Below are positions 10,501-19,426 of a DNA stretch of 64,000 bases, one piece after another. Numbering within the stretch: position 1 is the first letter of the stretch; each line of letters begins with the position of its first letter. Position numbers and translations under genes: made by a program. The notes under the pieces are model-generated. The model had not been told where the DNA came from. It searched no databases and was given only the letters and a program-made list of their open reading frames with translations. This DNA comes from Paracoccus contaminans (GTDB taxonomy: Bacteria; Pseudomonadota; Alphaproteobacteria; Rhodobacterales; Rhodobacteraceae), in NCBI RefSeq assembly GCF_002105555.1, contig NZ_CP020612.1:2875513-2939512 (forward strand), in the 5' to 3' direction.

Positions 10501-11063
10501 GGGTCGAACCCGCGGATGCCGTCCAGCACGTCCCCGAACAGGTCCAGCCGCACCGGACCGGACCCGCCGGGGGGATAGATGTCGATGATCCCGCCGCGGA
10601 CCGCGTAATCGCCCGGCTCGGTCACGGTCGGGGCCTGGGAAAAGCCCATGCGCGCCAGAAAACCGCGCAGCTGCGCCTCGTCCAGCCGCTCGCCCTTGCG
10701 GGCGATGAAGCTGGCCGCGCGCACCGTATCGGCGGCCGGCACCCGCTGCAGCGCGGCGTTCACGGTCGTCAGCAGGACGAAGGGGGGCTTGATGCTGCCG
10801 CTCGCCAGCGCGGCCAGCACCTGCAGACGCTGCGCCATGATCTCGCCCGAGGGCGAGACGCGGTCATAGGGGGTGGTGTCCCAGGCGGGGAATTCCAGCA
10901 CGGCAAGCTGCGGGGCAAAGAAGGCCAGCGCCGCGCGCATCGCGGCCATGCGGCGGTCGTCGCGGGCGACATGGATGACGGGCGCGCCGCGCGCCGCCTC
11001 GCGCGCGAGAAGGGCGGCGTCGAAGCCTTCGGGCGCGCCGGACAGGATCAGGGTTTCGGCCAT
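7506..11063 (-). CDS. mfd: transcription-repair coupling factor
   Basis: Removes RNA polymerase stalled at DNA damage and recruits UvrA. The protein has 1185 residues, slightly long for the family. In order: a UvrB-like N-terminal region, the RNA polymerase interaction domain (DLVVHVEHGIGRYTGL, near residue 490), then the RecG-like helicase with Walker A GDVGFGKTEVAMRAAF, the DEEQHFGV box and the TATPIPRTL motif. The C-terminal TRCF domain precedes a low-complexity basic tail of about 40 residues. That tail is encoded over an 8-base G run (plus strand), so its exact sequence should be read with care. Confidence 0.97.
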   Translation of the reverse strand: MAETLILSGAPEGFDAALLAREAARGAPVIHVARDDRRMAAMRAALAFFAPQLAVLEFPAWDTTPYDRVSPSGEIMAQRLQVLAALASGSIKPPFVLLTTVNAALQRVPAADTVRAASFIARKGERLDEAQLRGFLARMGFSQAPTVTEPGDYAVRGGIIDIYPPGGSGPVRLDLFGDVLDGIRGFDPQTQRSTGERDRVEIAPMSEVVLDEDAIARFRQNYRAAYGGGGNDPLYESVSAGQKVAGMEHWLPWFHERLDTLLDYLPGAAVMLDDHLDQHRAARWETITEQFDARREAMGRKGAADTVYRPVEPQALFADEAEWNRWLGAHRVIRLSVLARPPGPGVLDAGGGAGRSFAPERQAEKADLFGALAAHVRELQKTRRVVIASFSEGARERLAGLLADEGLTGAPIDDIRALPDAKGALGLAVWPLEEGFVADGQATGPLAVISEQDVLGDRLVRGARKRRRAENFLKDTTSLTPGDLVVHVEHGIGRYTGLETIRALGVPHDCVALEYAGGDRLYLPVENIELLTRYGHEEGLLDKLGGGAWQARKARLKERIRQIADRLMRVAAERMLRAAPVLEPERHEWEAFAARFPWTETDDQAAAIADVAEDMAAGRPMDRLVVGDVGFGKTEVAMRAAFLAASQGKQVAVVAPTTLLARQHYRSFAERFRGTAINVRPLSRFVSAKDAAATRAGLADGSVDIVVGTHAVLAKQVRFKDLGLLVIDEEQHFGVAHKERLKELRSDIHVLTLTATPIPRTLQLSLTGVRDLSVIGTPPVDRLAIRTYVSEFDSVTIREALLREKYRGGQSFLVVPRLSDLPEVEDWLREHVPEVSYLVAHGQLAAGDLDQRMNAFYDGGHDVLLATSIVESGLDIPRANTMVVWRADMFGLAQLYQIRGRVGRSRTRAYCYLTTKPRVPLTPQAMRRLKFLGSIDSLGAGFNLASQDLDLRGAGNLLGEEQSGHIKEVGFELYQAMLEETIAKLKSGEIEGTPDDEWAPQLTLGVPVTIPESFIPDLDVRLDLYRRLSQLTTKVELEGFAAELIDRFGPLPREVNTLLLVIRIKAMAKKANIASLVAGPKGATIQFHQDKFPNPGGLVEYLQEQKGAARISDNKLVVSAPWPTDADRIKGAFAIAKDLALKIREAGRAQPGSADKGAAEKPPPPARDGGRRKGAGAGAARQGSR

Positions 11064-11106
11064 GCGCGGTGAGGTAAAGCGCCCAAGGCCAGAGTCAAGC
11101 GCCCCT

Positions 11107-11667
11107 TCACAAGCCGTTCGGATGCAGCGCCAGCCAGCGCGTGCCCCAGATGGCCGCCGCCGCGACAGACACCGCCGACAGGATCATCGTGGCCCGCAGA
11201 TGCCGCGCAATCGCCGCAGCCGCATCTGCCGCGGCGGCATCGGGCGCAAGGCGGCCCTCCCCCGCCGCCCCCACGATCCGGTCCAGCCGCCCGGCCAGCC
11301 GCAGCCGAAGCGCCGCCAGCAGCGCCAGCGGCCCCAGCAGCAGGACCAGCGCCTGCGCGAACTGCCGGTCGAACAGAAACCCCAGCGCCGCCAGGGAACT
11401 GAGCGCAAAGGCCGCCGCCGCCGTGAGGATCGCCCCATCGCGCGGCGCAATCCGCCAGCGCGGCGCGGTCAGCGACACCCAGTCCAGCAGCGCCATCCGC
11501 GCGGGCCCGTCCGACCCGCGCCCCCGCACCCTGCGCACCAGATCGGACGGCACCCCCAGCGCCCCGCGCCCCAGCCATGTCCAGAGCCCGGCGAGCAGCA
11601 GCCAGTACCACACCGAGGCGAAGGACCGCGTGTCCATAACCGCCATCAGGCCGCTGATGCCCGTCAT
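11107..11667 (-). CDS. membrane protein of the type annotated as component of SufBCD complex
   Basis: A 186-residue membrane protein. The start at 11667 (MTGISGLMAVMDTRSF) has a GAGG ribosome site seven bases upstream; the frame stays open further upstream but that part is antisense to hemB. The N-terminal part, MDTRSFASVWYW followed by LGVPSDLVRRVRG, resembles proteins that Rhodobacteraceae genomes label component of SufBCD complex. I recall this label from database entries and know of no biochemical proof. Membrane segments lie at about 14-32, 75-115 and 160-178. It is divergent from hemB. Confidence 0.72.
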   Translation of the reverse strand: MTGISGLMAVMDTRSFASVWYWLLLAGLWTWLGRGALGVPSDLVRRVRGRGSDGPARMALLDWVSLTAPRWRIAPRDGAILTAAAAFALSSLAALGFLFDRQFAQALVLLLGPLALLAALRLRLAGRLDRIVGAAGEGRLAPDAAAADAAAAIARHLRATMILSAVSVAAAAIWGTRWLALHPNGL

Positions 11668-11794
11668 ACCCGCCTCATGTCCCGGTTGGCCGGCGGGCAT
11701 CCTAGCCGCGCGCGCCTGCGCGCGGCAAGCGGTCCTCGGTTGCGCCGGCCCGGTGCGTCGTGCCAGTTGAGGCAAGTCAATCCAAGGTGCCGCC

Positions 11795-12799
11795 ATGCCC
11801 GCCACGCCGATCGTCGCCCCCTTTCCCGCCGCCCGCCTGCGCCGGCTGCGCCGCACGCCCGCATTGCGCGCGCTGACGGCCGAACATCGCCTGTCCGTCC
11901 AGAACCTGATCTGGCCGATCTTCGTGACCGAGGTCGCGGGCGGCGAGGGCGAGATCGCCTCGATGCCCGGCGTCGAGCGGCTGACGCTGGACGGCGCGCA
12001 GCGCGCCGCCGAACGGGCGGCGCGCCTTGGGATTCCGGCGGTCTGCATCTTTCCCCACTCGGACCCCGACCTGAAGACCGACGGGTGCGAACGCGCCTGG
12101 GACCCCGAGAACATCGGCAACCGGGCGATCCGCGCGATCAAGGATGCCGTGCCCGATCTGGCGGTGATGACCGACATCGCGCTCGACCCCTACAACGCCA
12201 GCGGCCATGACGGGCTGGTGCGGGATGGCGTGATCCTGAACGACGAAAGCGTCGAGGCGCTGGTGCGCATGGGTCTGGCGCAGGCCGAGGCGGGGGCCGA
12301 CATCCTCGGCCCCTCGGACATGATGGACGGGCGCATCGGGGCGCTGCGCGGCGCGCTGGAACGGGCCGGCCACGGGGATGTGGCGATCCTGTCCTATGCG
12401 GCGAAATACGCGTCGGGGTTCTACGGCCCGTTCCGCGATGCGGTTGGCGCCTCGGGCCGGCTGGTCGGCGACAAGAAGACCTATCAGATCGACCCCGCCA
12501 ACCGGGACGAGGCGCTGCGCTGCGTGGCGCGCGATCTGGCCGAGGGCGCCGACATGGTGATGGTCAAGCCGGGGATGCCCTATCTGGACCTGTGCCGCGA
12601 GGTCAAGGATAGCTTCGGCGCGCCGACCTATGCCTATCAGGTCAGCGGCGAATATGCGATGATCGAAGGCGCGGTGCGCGCCGGCTGGCTGAAACCCGAA
12701 GTGGTGCTGGAAAGCCTGCTGTGCTTCCGCCGCGCCGGCTGTGACGGCATCCTGACCTATTACGCCCCGCAAGTGGCCGCGCTGCTGGCGCAGGGCTGA
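11795..12799 (+). CDS. hemB: porphobilinogen synthase (delta-aminolevulinic acid dehydratase)
   Basis: Condenses two 5-aminolevulinate molecules to porphobilinogen, the second common step of heme synthesis. It has 334 residues, and AAGGTG lies six bases before the ATG. The two active-site lysines are visible as K204 (AAKYAS) and K258 (MVKPGMPYLD). The metal loop reads DIALDPYNASGHDG (127-140): aspartates stand where zinc-dependent enzymes have three cysteines, so this is a non-zinc enzyme. A Rhodobacter homologue is reported to be metal-independent, which fits. Confidence 0.97.
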   Translation: MPATPIVAPFPAARLRRLRRTPALRALTAEHRLSVQNLIWPIFVTEVAGGEGEIASMPGVERLTLDGAQRAAERAARLGIPAVCIFPHSDPDLKTDGCERAWDPENIGNRAIRAIKDAVPDLAVMTDIALDPYNASGHDGLVRDGVILNDESVEALVRMGLAQAEAGADILGPSDMMDGRIGALRGALERAGHGDVAILSYAAKYASGFYGPFRDAVGASGRLVGDKKTYQIDPANRDEALRCVARDLAEGADMVMVKPGMPYLDLCREVKDSFGAPTYAYQVSGEYAMIEGAVRAGWLKPEVVLESLLCFRRAGCDGILTYYAPQVAALLAQG

Positions 12800-13072
12800 G
12801 GCGGGCGGCGCATCTCGCCTCGCCAAGTTGCCCGCTGGCCGATCAGCGCCCGGCCCTTGTGGGGCGGGGAACAGGATACCGCCGTTCGGTGCCGGCGGCG
12901 CGCGCAGGCCGAAGGGCCGAGATCGCGCCCCTTCATGCGGCACCCGCACCGGCCGGGAACAGAGGCGCCCCAGGGAAGGTGCCTGCCTGCGGACAGCGCG
13001 ATAGCCCCTTCCGGCAAGGCAAGGGGGCGGGCCACCGGCACCGCCCCCAGCATGCCCTGTCATGCGGGCCGT

Positions 13073-13750
13073 TCAGCTGCCGTGGATGACCCGGACATAA
13101 TTGGTGGTTTCGCGATAGGGCGGCACGCCCCGATACTTGGCCACCGCGCCGGGGCCGGCATTATAGGCCGCAAGCGCGAGCCGCCAGTCGCCGAAGGTGT
13201 TGTACATCATCCGCAGATAGCGCGCGCCGCCTTCGAGGTTCTGGACCGGATCGGCCGGATTGACGCCCAGCTTGGCCGCGGTGCCGGGCATCAGCTGCGC
13301 CAGACCCTGCGCCCCCTTGTAGGATCGCGCCCCCGCGTTCCAGCCCGATTCCTGCTGGACCAGCCGCAGGAACAGATCCTCGGGCACGCCATGCTTGCGC
13401 GCCATTGCGCGGGCATGGGGCAGATACTTGCTGCGCTGGTTGCCGCTATAGCGGGGGATCATGCCGCCCGCGCTGGCGATGCGGCCGTCCAGATTGATGA
13501 TGGTGACGGTCTTGACCCTGCCCCCGGCATCCGGGCGCAGCCGCTGCGAGCGCTGGTACTGGGCAGCGAGGCGGGAATCCATCAGCTGGGTCTGCCGTGC
13601 GAACTGCGCCGCGCGCGATTTGGACGAAACGCCCCCCAGCATCAGCCCCTCGGCCTGCGCGGGTGCCGCGGCGCCAAGAACCGCGCCCGTCGCCCCGACC
13701 AGCGCCGCAAGCCGGGCCACGTTCAGAAATCCAGTCGCCACCGCACGCAT
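13073..13750 (-). CDS. exported lytic transglycosylase, SLT family
   Basis: Cleaves peptidoglycan glycan strands in the periplasm. The 225 residues begin with a signal peptide (MRAVATGFL, cleavage near AAPAQA). The C-terminal half is a family 23 SLT domain: catalytic glutamate in [12 protein letters not shown], then [14 protein letters not shown], the [10 protein letters not shown] segment and [19 protein letters not shown] ribosome site precedes 13750. It lies downstream of ssb on the same strand. In the sequence as given, ssb runs in frame into this gene, which I attribute to a frameshift in ssb and not to a real fusion. Confidence 0.93.
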   Translation of the reverse strand: MRAVATGFLNVARLAALVGATGAVLGAAAPAQAEGLMLGGVSSKSRAAQFARQTQLMDSRLAAQYQRSQRLRPDAGGRVKTVTIINLDGRIASAGGMIPRYSGNQRSKYLPHARAMARKHGVPEDLFLRLVQQESGWNAGARSYKGAQGLAQLMPGTAAKLGVNPADPVQNLEGGARYLRMMYNTFGDWRLALAAYNAGPGAVAKYRGVPPYRETTNYVRVIHGS

Positions 13751-13889
13751 GAATGTCCCTCGCCGGTTTTCGGTTTTGCGGGACGATAGCTCAAAAACCT
13801 CCTGCCGCCATAGCGCGCGCCGCGGCGGCAGGACAACGGGGCCAAGGATCGGCGACATTCCGCCGAAGGCCGGCGGGATGCCTGCCGGA

Positions 13890-14437
13890 TCAGAACGGGA
13901 TCTCGTCGTCGAATTCCGATCCGCCGCTGCGCTCGGGCGCGCCGCCCCCCTGGCGTCCGCCCTGGCCCCCCCCTGATAGCCGCCCGATGCGCCGCCGGCC
14001 GAGCCGCCCCGGTCATAATCGCCATAGCTGTCATCATAGCCGCCCCGTCCGCCGCCCTGCGCGCCGCCCTGCCCGCCAGGGCCGCCGCGTCCGTCGAGCA
14101 TGTGCAGTTCGCTGCGGAAGGGGCGCAGCGCGACCTCGGTGGAATAGCGGTCGGCGCCGGACTGGTCCTGCCATTTGCGGGTTTCCAGCTGGCCTTCGAT
14201 ATAGACCTTGGAGCCCTTTTTCAGATACTGCTCCGCCACCCGCACCAGCGGTTCGCTGTGGATGACGACCGTGTGCCATTCGGTCCGCTCGCGCCGTTCG
14301 CCCGAATTGCGGTCCTTCCACTGTTCCGATGTGGCGATGCGCAGGTTGGCGATCTTGCCGCCGTTCTGGAAGGTGCGGATTTCGGGATCCTGACCCAGAT
14401 TGCCGACCAGAATGACCTTGTTGACACTGCCTGCCAT
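13890..14437 (-). CDS. ssb: single-stranded DNA-binding protein, apparent one-base frameshift
   Basis: Coats single-stranded DNA in replication and repair. The start [15 protein letters not shown] has a perfect AAGGAG upstream. The OB fold (residues 1-112) is intact, followed by a Gly/Gln-rich linker. The conserved tip DDEIPF-stop that recruits partner proteins is present at 13890-13907 but in another frame. A run of eight Gs (plus-strand Cs 13966-13973) in the linker must be nine for the tip to be in frame. As given, translation misses the tip and reads on into the lytic transglycosylase. With the base restored the protein has 182 residues, the normal length. Confidence 0.9.
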
Positions 14438-14493
14438 GAGCGGCTCCTTGGGGTGCTGGGGCGGCTTTTATCCGCCTTGGGTTGACAAAGGGT

Positions 14494-15603
14494 TTAGAAC
14501 GGCCTGCGCGCCGCCGCCAGAGTCGCCGCGATGGCGGCGGGGGGCACGTCATCGGCGACGAAGGCTTGGCCGATCCCGCGCGCAAGGATCAGCCGCAGGC
14601 GGCCGGCGACGACCTTCTTGTCCTGCCTCATCAACGCGATCAGGGCGGCATCTTCGGGCAGATCGCCCGGCACGTCGGCCAGGGCGCGGGGCATGCCCAT
14701 GGCGGCAAGATGGGCCGTGACGCGGCCCGGATCTTCCTGCGAACAAAGGCCGAGGCGCGCGGACAGGTCGAAGGCCAGCGCACAGCCGATCGCCACCCCC
14801 TCGCCATGCAGAAGCCGGCCCGAATAGCCCGTCGCCGATTCGAGCGCATGCCCGAAGGTATGCCCCAGGTTCAGCAGCGCCCGTTCGCCCTGCTCGGTCT
14901 CGTCGCGCGCGACGATGCCGGCCTTCATCGCCACGCAATGGGCGACGGCATGCTGCAAGGCGGCCCGGTCCGTGCGCAGGCGCGGCCCGTTGAGCTCGAG
15001 CCATTCGAAAAAGCCCGCATCCCCCAGCAGCCCGTATTTCACCACCTCGCCATAGCCGGCAAGGAAATCCCGTTCGGGCAGGCTGGCCAGCACATCGGTG
15101 TCGGCCAGCACCAGGGCGGGCTGGTGGAAGGCGCCGATCAGGTTCTTGCCCTGCGGCGAATTGATCCCCGTCTTGCCACCGACCGAGCTGTCCACCTGGG
15201 CCAGCAATGTCGTCGGGATCTGGACGAAGCGAACGCCCCGCCGCAGGATCGCCGCGGCAAAGCCCGCCAGATCGCCGATCACCCCGCCGCCCAGCGCGAT
15301 CACGATGTCGGCGCGCTCGATCCGTTCGGCAAGCAGCCATTCCACCGTCCGGCCAAGCTGGTCCCAGGACTTGCTCGCCTCGCCTGCCGGCAGGGCAAGG
15401 GCGCTCGCGGCGATGCCGGCGCGATTCAGGGCGGCGGCAAGGCGCGGCAGGTGCAGCGCGGCCACATGCTCGTCGGTCACGATCGCGGCGCGCGGCCGCG
15501 CCAGCAGCGGCGCGATATGATCGGCCGCGCGCTCGATCAGGCCGGCGCCGATGCGGACATCATAGGACCGGGCGCCCAGGGGGACGGAAACGGTGCGGGT
15601 CAT
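14494..15603 (-). CDS. aroB: 3-dehydroquinate synthase
   Basis: Second enzyme of the shikimate pathway, making 3-dehydroquinate from DAHP with NAD and a divalent metal. It has 369 residues from MTRTVSVPLG. The NAD-binding GGGVIGDLAGF motif lies near residue 104, followed by PTTLLAQVDSSVGGKTGIN, the metal-ligand region GEVVKYGLL and the HTFGHALE motif. The ATG overlaps the aroK stop (TGATG), so the two shikimate genes are translationally coupled. Confidence 0.96.
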   Translation of the reverse strand: MTRTVSVPLGARSYDVRIGAGLIERAADHIAPLLARPRAAIVTDEHVAALHLPRLAAALNRAGIAASALALPAGEASKSWDQLGRTVEWLLAERIERADIVIALGGGVIGDLAGFAAAILRRGVRFVQIPTTLLAQVDSSVGGKTGINSPQGKNLIGAFHQPALVLADTDVLASLPERDFLAGYGEVVKYGLLGDAGFFEWLELNGPRLRTDRAALQHAVAHCVAMKAGIVARDETEQGERALLNLGHTFGHALESATGYSGRLLHGEGVAIGCALAFDLSARLGLCSQEDPGRVTAHLAAMGMPRALADVPGDLPEDAALIALMRQDKKVVAGRLRLILARGIGQAFVADDVPPAAIAATLAAARRPF

Positions 15604-16136
15604 CACGGCTCCAGCAGGTCGGGGTGGCGGTCGCGCAGGGCGTCGAGCACCCGCAGGGTGGTATCCTCGACCGAATCGCCCGCGCCCACGGGAACGGTGA
15701 TGTCGGCAAGGGCATAGCTGGGCGCGCGCCCGGCCAGCAGCCGTTCCATGGTGCCCCGCGGATCGGGCGTGCGCAGCAGCGGCCGGCCGGGCCGCTGGCG
15801 GACGCGGTGCCACAGGACCGGCAGCGGCACGTTCAGCCAGACCGAAACCCCCGCGCGGGCCACCGCTTCGCGGTTGGCCGGGTTCATCCAGGCGCCCCCC
15901 CCGGTCGAGACGACGGCAGGCGTGCCCCCCAGCACGCGCGCCAGCACCTCGGATTCGCGGGCGCGGAAGAACGCCTCGCCGTCGCGCGCGAAGATCTCGG
16001 GGATGGTCATGGCGGCGGCGCGCTCGATCTCGGCATCGGTATCGCGCAACGGGGCATGGAGCCGGCGGGACAGTTCGGCCCCCACAGCCGACTTTCCCGC
16101 CCCCATCATGCCGACGAGCACGATGCTGCGTCTCAC
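15603..16136 (-). CDS. aroK: shikimate kinase
   Basis: Phosphorylates shikimate to shikimate-3-phosphate. The 177 residues carry a Walker A motif GMMGAGKS at 9-16, the substrate-site DTDAEIE near 33 with an acidic DxD, and the STGGGAW loop near 78. The start is a GTG at 16136 with a G-rich sequence upstream but no strong ribosome site, so the exact start is less certain. It is the first gene of the leftward aroK-aroB pair and is divergent from the small membrane protein gene at 16335. Confidence 0.94.
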   Translation of the reverse strand: MRRSIVLVGMMGAGKSAVGAELSRRLHAPLRDTDAEIERAAAMTIPEIFARDGEAFFRARESEVLARVLGGTPAVVSTGGGAWMNPANREAVARAGVSVWLNVPLPVLWHRVRQRPGRPLLRTPDPRGTMERLLAGRAPSYALADITVPVGAGDSVEDTTLRVLDALRDRHPDLLEP

Positions 16137-16334
16137 CTGGGCTGCCCCCTCTTGCCTTGTTCAGGGCCTGCTGATGCCGCGAAGCGGGCGCAAACGCCAC
16201 AGCAAAATGCCCCGCGTCGGCCTGCGCGGGCCATGCGGCTTTTCCCCCGGGGCGCGGCGCGTTACAGCAGAGCCGACCGGGCAGCCGGTAACAGGCCGCC
16301 CGCCCGTCCGGCCCGTCAGGAAGGAACCATCGCC

Positions 16335-16610
16335 ATGCGCCTGCTGCGCGTCATCGTCGTCTTGCTGGCTGTCGCGCTGATCGCGCTGGCAGGCTATGCC
16401 TATTTCGGGGATATGCGCGCCGATCCTCAGCATATGCGGGTTCCGGTGCAGATCGACCTGGGCGGGCTGCCAGCCGGTGCGCCTGCCCCTGCCCCCGCCC
16501 CTGCCGCGCCCGCAACCCCCGCGAACGACGGCGCGGCGGCAGCGGGCCGGGACAACGCCGGGGCGCCCGGCAACCAAGGCGGCGGGACGGGCAATGCGTC
16601 GCTGGATTGA
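16335..16610 (+). CDS. small single-pass membrane protein, low-complexity tail
   Basis: A 91-residue protein with an AGGAAGGA ribosome site before the ATG. Residues 2-24 form one hydrophobic helix (an uncleaved anchor or signal peptide); the rest is Pro/Ala/Gly/Asn-rich and probably periplasmic. No family recognised. It overlaps the next gene by 17 bases, and its position divergent from aroK and upstream of xerD looks like a conserved neighbourhood in related genomes (recollection only). Confidence 0.7.
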   Translation: MRLLRVIVVLLAVALIALAGYAYFGDMRADPQHMRVPVQIDLGGLPAGAPAPAPAPAAPATPANDGAAAAGRDNAGAPGNQGGGTGNASLD

Positions 16611-18366
16611 TCTGGCGCTGGCCGGGGCGCTGTTGCTGGCGGCCCCGGCAGGGGCGCAGGATTTCGGCGTGGGAATGCCGCGTGCGGCCAGCGACTGGCT
16701 GGCCGGCAAGGCGCCCCCGCCCCCCGGCCCCGTCTCGGCCTGGCGGCCGGGCGAGGACAAGCCCGCCGACGCCCAGCGCCGCCGCAGCGCCAAGCCCCCC
16801 CCGGCGCGCCCTGCCCAGAGCGCGGCCTCACGCCGGGCGGTGGCGAGCACGGCCTCGGTTCCGCGCGTCGGGGTCACGCGGCTGGCCGAGGGCAATCCCG
16901 ATACCAAGGGCGTGATCCCGGCGGGGGCGGCGGGCCTGCCGCGCGATCTGTGGGGCCCTGCAAGCGCGGCCGACCTGTCCCAGGCGATCGCCGCGGCCCA
17001 GCCGCGCCTGCAGGCGACACGCGCGCTGCTGGTGCGGATGCTGGCCGCGCAGCTTGCGCCCCCTGCGGGCAGCGCGCCGGGCGACGAGGGGCGGCTGTTC
17101 CTGGCCCGGCTGGACCGGCTGATCGGGCTTGGGCTGCTGGACGAGGCGCGCGCCCTGCTGCAATCGGCTGGTGCGCCGAACGCCGAGGTGTTTTCCCGCA
17201 GCTTCGATCTGGCGATGTATGAGGGCGATGCGGGGGCCGTCTGCGCGCAGATGGCGCAGCGGCCTGGCCTTGCCCCCGGCCTTGCGGCACGGGTCTATTG
17301 CCTGGCGCAGGCGGGCGATTGGTCGGCGGCGGCCCTCACCTTGCGGGGCGCGCGGCAGGAACGGCTGATCCCCGATCAGACGCTGGCATTGCTGGAGCGG
17401 TTCCTCGACGACAGCTCGGCCGATCTAGGCGATGCGCTGCCTGATCCGCACACGGTCACGCCGCTGGAATTCCGCCTGTCCGAGGCGATCGGACAGCCGC
17501 TGGCCACAGGTGATCTGCCGGTCGCCTTCGCCTGGACCGACCTGGGTCCCGAGGCGGGGTGGAAGGCGCAGATCGAGGCGGCCGAAAGGCTGGCGCGCGC
17601 AGGCGCGATCGACCCGGCGCGCCTTGCCGCGGCCTATGCCGAACAAAAGCCCGCCGCCTCGGGCGGCGTCTGGGACCGCGCGGCGCTCTATCAGCGGCTC
17701 GACGCGGCGCTGGTTTCGGGGGATACGGCGGCGCTGTCCTCGGTCCTCGTCGCGGCCGAGCCGGCCTTTGCCAGGGCGGGGCTGCTGGCGGCGCTGGCGC
17801 GGCTGATCGGGCCGCGCCTGCCCGGCGCGGTGCTGGACGGGCCGGCGGCCGAGACGGCCGCGCATCTGCGCCTGCTGGCCGCGATCCCAGTGCCCGGCGC
17901 GGCCCGCCTGCCCGGGGCAGACCGGGCGCTGGTGAACATCGTCGAGGGGACGGCGCCCGTTGCCGGCGACGCGGGTGCCACCACCACCCCGGACGCTGAC
18001 GCTGCACCTGCGCCATCCGCCGCAGGCGCCCCGGCACCTGCTACGGCGCCAGGCGCCGATGCCTCGCCCGCCCTGCCATCCGGGCCGGGCGGGACCGCGC
18101 CCTATCCCGCTGCGGCGTTCCCTGCCGGCAGTCCGGGCGCCGCCTTTGCAGGGGCGCTCGGCGCCGTGCCGGTGCCGCAGGCCCCGCCCGAGGGGCGGGG
18201 CATGGCGCTGCTGCGCGCAATGGCCGATGCCGAGGCGGGGCTGGACGGCGATGTGCAGCGCGCCGCCGCCGGCCTGCGCCGTCTGGTCGAACTGGGGCAG
18301 CCGGACGCGGCCCGCCGCACGGCGGTCGAGCTGCTGCTGGCCGATCACCTCGGCCTGCGGCGTTGA
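16594..18366 (+). CDS. large exported low-complexity protein upstream of xerD
   Basis: A 590-residue protein beginning with a signal peptide ([15 protein letters not shown], cleavage near GAQ-DF). After a Pro/Ala/Arg-rich linker (about 45-105) come roughly 350 residues of alanine/leucine-rich helix, suggestive of an alpha-solenoid or TPR-like array although I cannot align repeats by eye. Then follow a Pro/Ala linker (about 450-515) and a last helical segment. No named family recognised. It starts inside the preceding gene and its TGA shares bases with the xerD TTG start, so three genes are chained by overlaps. Confidence 0.75.
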   Translation: MRRWIDLALAGALLLAAPAGAQDFGVGMPRAASDWLAGKAPPPPGPVSAWRPGEDKPADAQRRRSAKPPPARPAQSAASRRAVASTASVPRVGVTRLAEGNPDTKGVIPAGAAGLPRDLWGPASAADLSQAIAAAQPRLQATRALLVRMLAAQLAPPAGSAPGDEGRLFLARLDRLIGLGLLDEARALLQSAGAPNAEVFSRSFDLAMYEGDAGAVCAQMAQRPGLAPGLAARVYCLAQAGDWSAAALTLRGARQERLIPDQTLALLERFLDDSSADLGDALPDPHTVTPLEFRLSEAIGQPLATGDLPVAFAWTDLGPEAGWKAQIEAAERLARAGAIDPARLAAAYAEQKPAASGGVWDRAALYQRLDAALVSGDTAALSSVLVAAEPAFARAGLLAALARLIGPRLPGAVLDGPAAETAAHLRLLAAIPVPGAARLPGADRALVNIVEGTAPVAGDAGATTTPDADAAPAPSAAGAPAPATAPGADASPALPSGPGGTAPYPAAAFPAGSPGAAFAGALGAVPVPQAPPEGRGMALLRAMADAEAGLDGDVQRAAAGLRRLVELGQPDAARRTAVELLLADHLGLRR

Positions 18367-19334
18367 CAAAGGCATCCGCCCGACAGCCCGACGATCTGCG
18401 CCGCATCAGCGCCTTTCTGGATGCACGCGCGGCCGAGACCGGCGCGGCGCGCAACACGCTGCTGGCCTATGGCCGCGACCTGGCCGATCTGGCCGCCTTT
18501 GCGGCCGCGCAGGCGACGCCCCTGGCGGCGCTCAGCCGCGAGCAGATCGAGGATTACCTGGCCCGCTGCGAGGCCGAGGGCCTGTCCACCGCCACCCGCG
18601 CCCGCCGCCTGTCGGCGATCCGCCAGTTCACCCGTTTCGCGCTCGAGGAAGGCTGGCGCGAGGACGACCCCGCCATCCGCCTGTCCGGCCCGGGCCGCAG
18701 CAAGCGCCTGCCCAGGGTGCTGGCCCAGGACGAGGTCGGGGCGCTGCTGGCGGCTGTGCCCGACCACGGCCCGACGCCCGAGGACCGCCTGCGCAACACC
18801 GCCGCGATGGAACTGATCTATGCCACCGGGATGCGCGTAAGCGAACTGGTCAGCCTGCCGGTCGCGGCCGTGCGGGGCAATCCCGAGGTGATCCTGATCC
18901 GCGGCAAGGGCGGCCGGGAACGCATGGTGCCGCTGACCGATCCGGCGCGGCGGGCCGTCCTGGCGTGGCTGGCCGTGCGCGACGGGGCGGGGGCGGACAG
19001 CCCGCTGGGCCGGCTCGTGCGGGGCAACGGGGCGCGCTGGCTGTTTCCGGCGCGCGGCGCGGCTGGGCACATGACGCGGCAGGCGTTCCACGGCATGCTG
19101 GCCGATCTGTCCGCGGCGGCCGGCCTGCCCGCAGGCAAGGTCACGCCCCATGTGCTGCGCCATGCCTTCGCCACCCACCTTCTGGAAGGCGGGGCGGATC
19201 TGCGCGCCATCCAGGCGCTGCTGGGCCATGCCGATCTGGGCACCACCGAAATCTACACCCATGTCCTCGATACGCGGCTGCGCGAGCTGGTCCTGACGCG
19301 CCACCCCCTGGCCCGGCCGCCTCAGGGCGACTGA
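18363..19334 (+). CDS. xerD: site-specific tyrosine recombinase XerD
   Basis: Resolves chromosome dimers at dif together with XerC and FtsK. It has 323 residues. The N-terminal SAM-like core-binding domain spans about 10-105 and the catalytic domain follows, with all six active residues visible: R158 (GMRVSEL), K182 (GKGGRER), H263 and R266 (HVLRHAF), H289 (LLGHADL) and Y298 (EIYTHV). The start is probably TTG at 18363, overlapping the upstream stop; no later start keeps the N-terminal domain whole. Confidence 0.94.
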   Translation: MTKASARQPDDLRRISAFLDARAAETGAARNTLLAYGRDLADLAAFAAAQATPLAALSREQIEDYLARCEAEGLSTATRARRLSAIRQFTRFALEEGWREDDPAIRLSGPGRSKRLPRVLAQDEVGALLAAVPDHGPTPEDRLRNTAAMELIYATGMRVSELVSLPVAAVRGNPEVILIRGKGGRERMVPLTDPARRAVLAWLAVRDGAGADSPLGRLVRGNGARWLFPARGAAGHMTRQAFHGMLADLSAAAGLPAGKVTPHVLRHAFATHLLEGGADLRAIQALLGHADLGTTEIYTHVLDTRLRELVLTRHPLARPPQGD

Positions 19335-19426
19335 CGCCCCCGCCCCCGCCCCCGCCGCCTTGCAACCGCGGCAGGGTCTGCCTATCACCCCAGCAAGCCG
19401 CCCGTTCCATCCCGAGGATCCATCCG

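Noticed and set aside
7614..11072. An 1152-codon open frame antisense to mfd
   Set aside because: Long antisense frames are expected opposite GC-rich genes with strong third-position bias. The translation is Gln/Arg/His-rich with no recognisable domain, while the minus strand encodes an unmistakable Mfd.
13073..14437. A natural fusion of SSB with a lytic transglycosylase
   Set aside because: The joined frame contains the transglycosylase start codon, its ribosome site and signal peptide in mid-protein, and the true SSB tip lies intact in another frame. A one-base deletion in a G run explains it better.
19338..19360. Short (CCCCCG) tandem repeat before tkt
   Set aside because: Only three copies in a C-rich spacer; not distinguishable from base composition.
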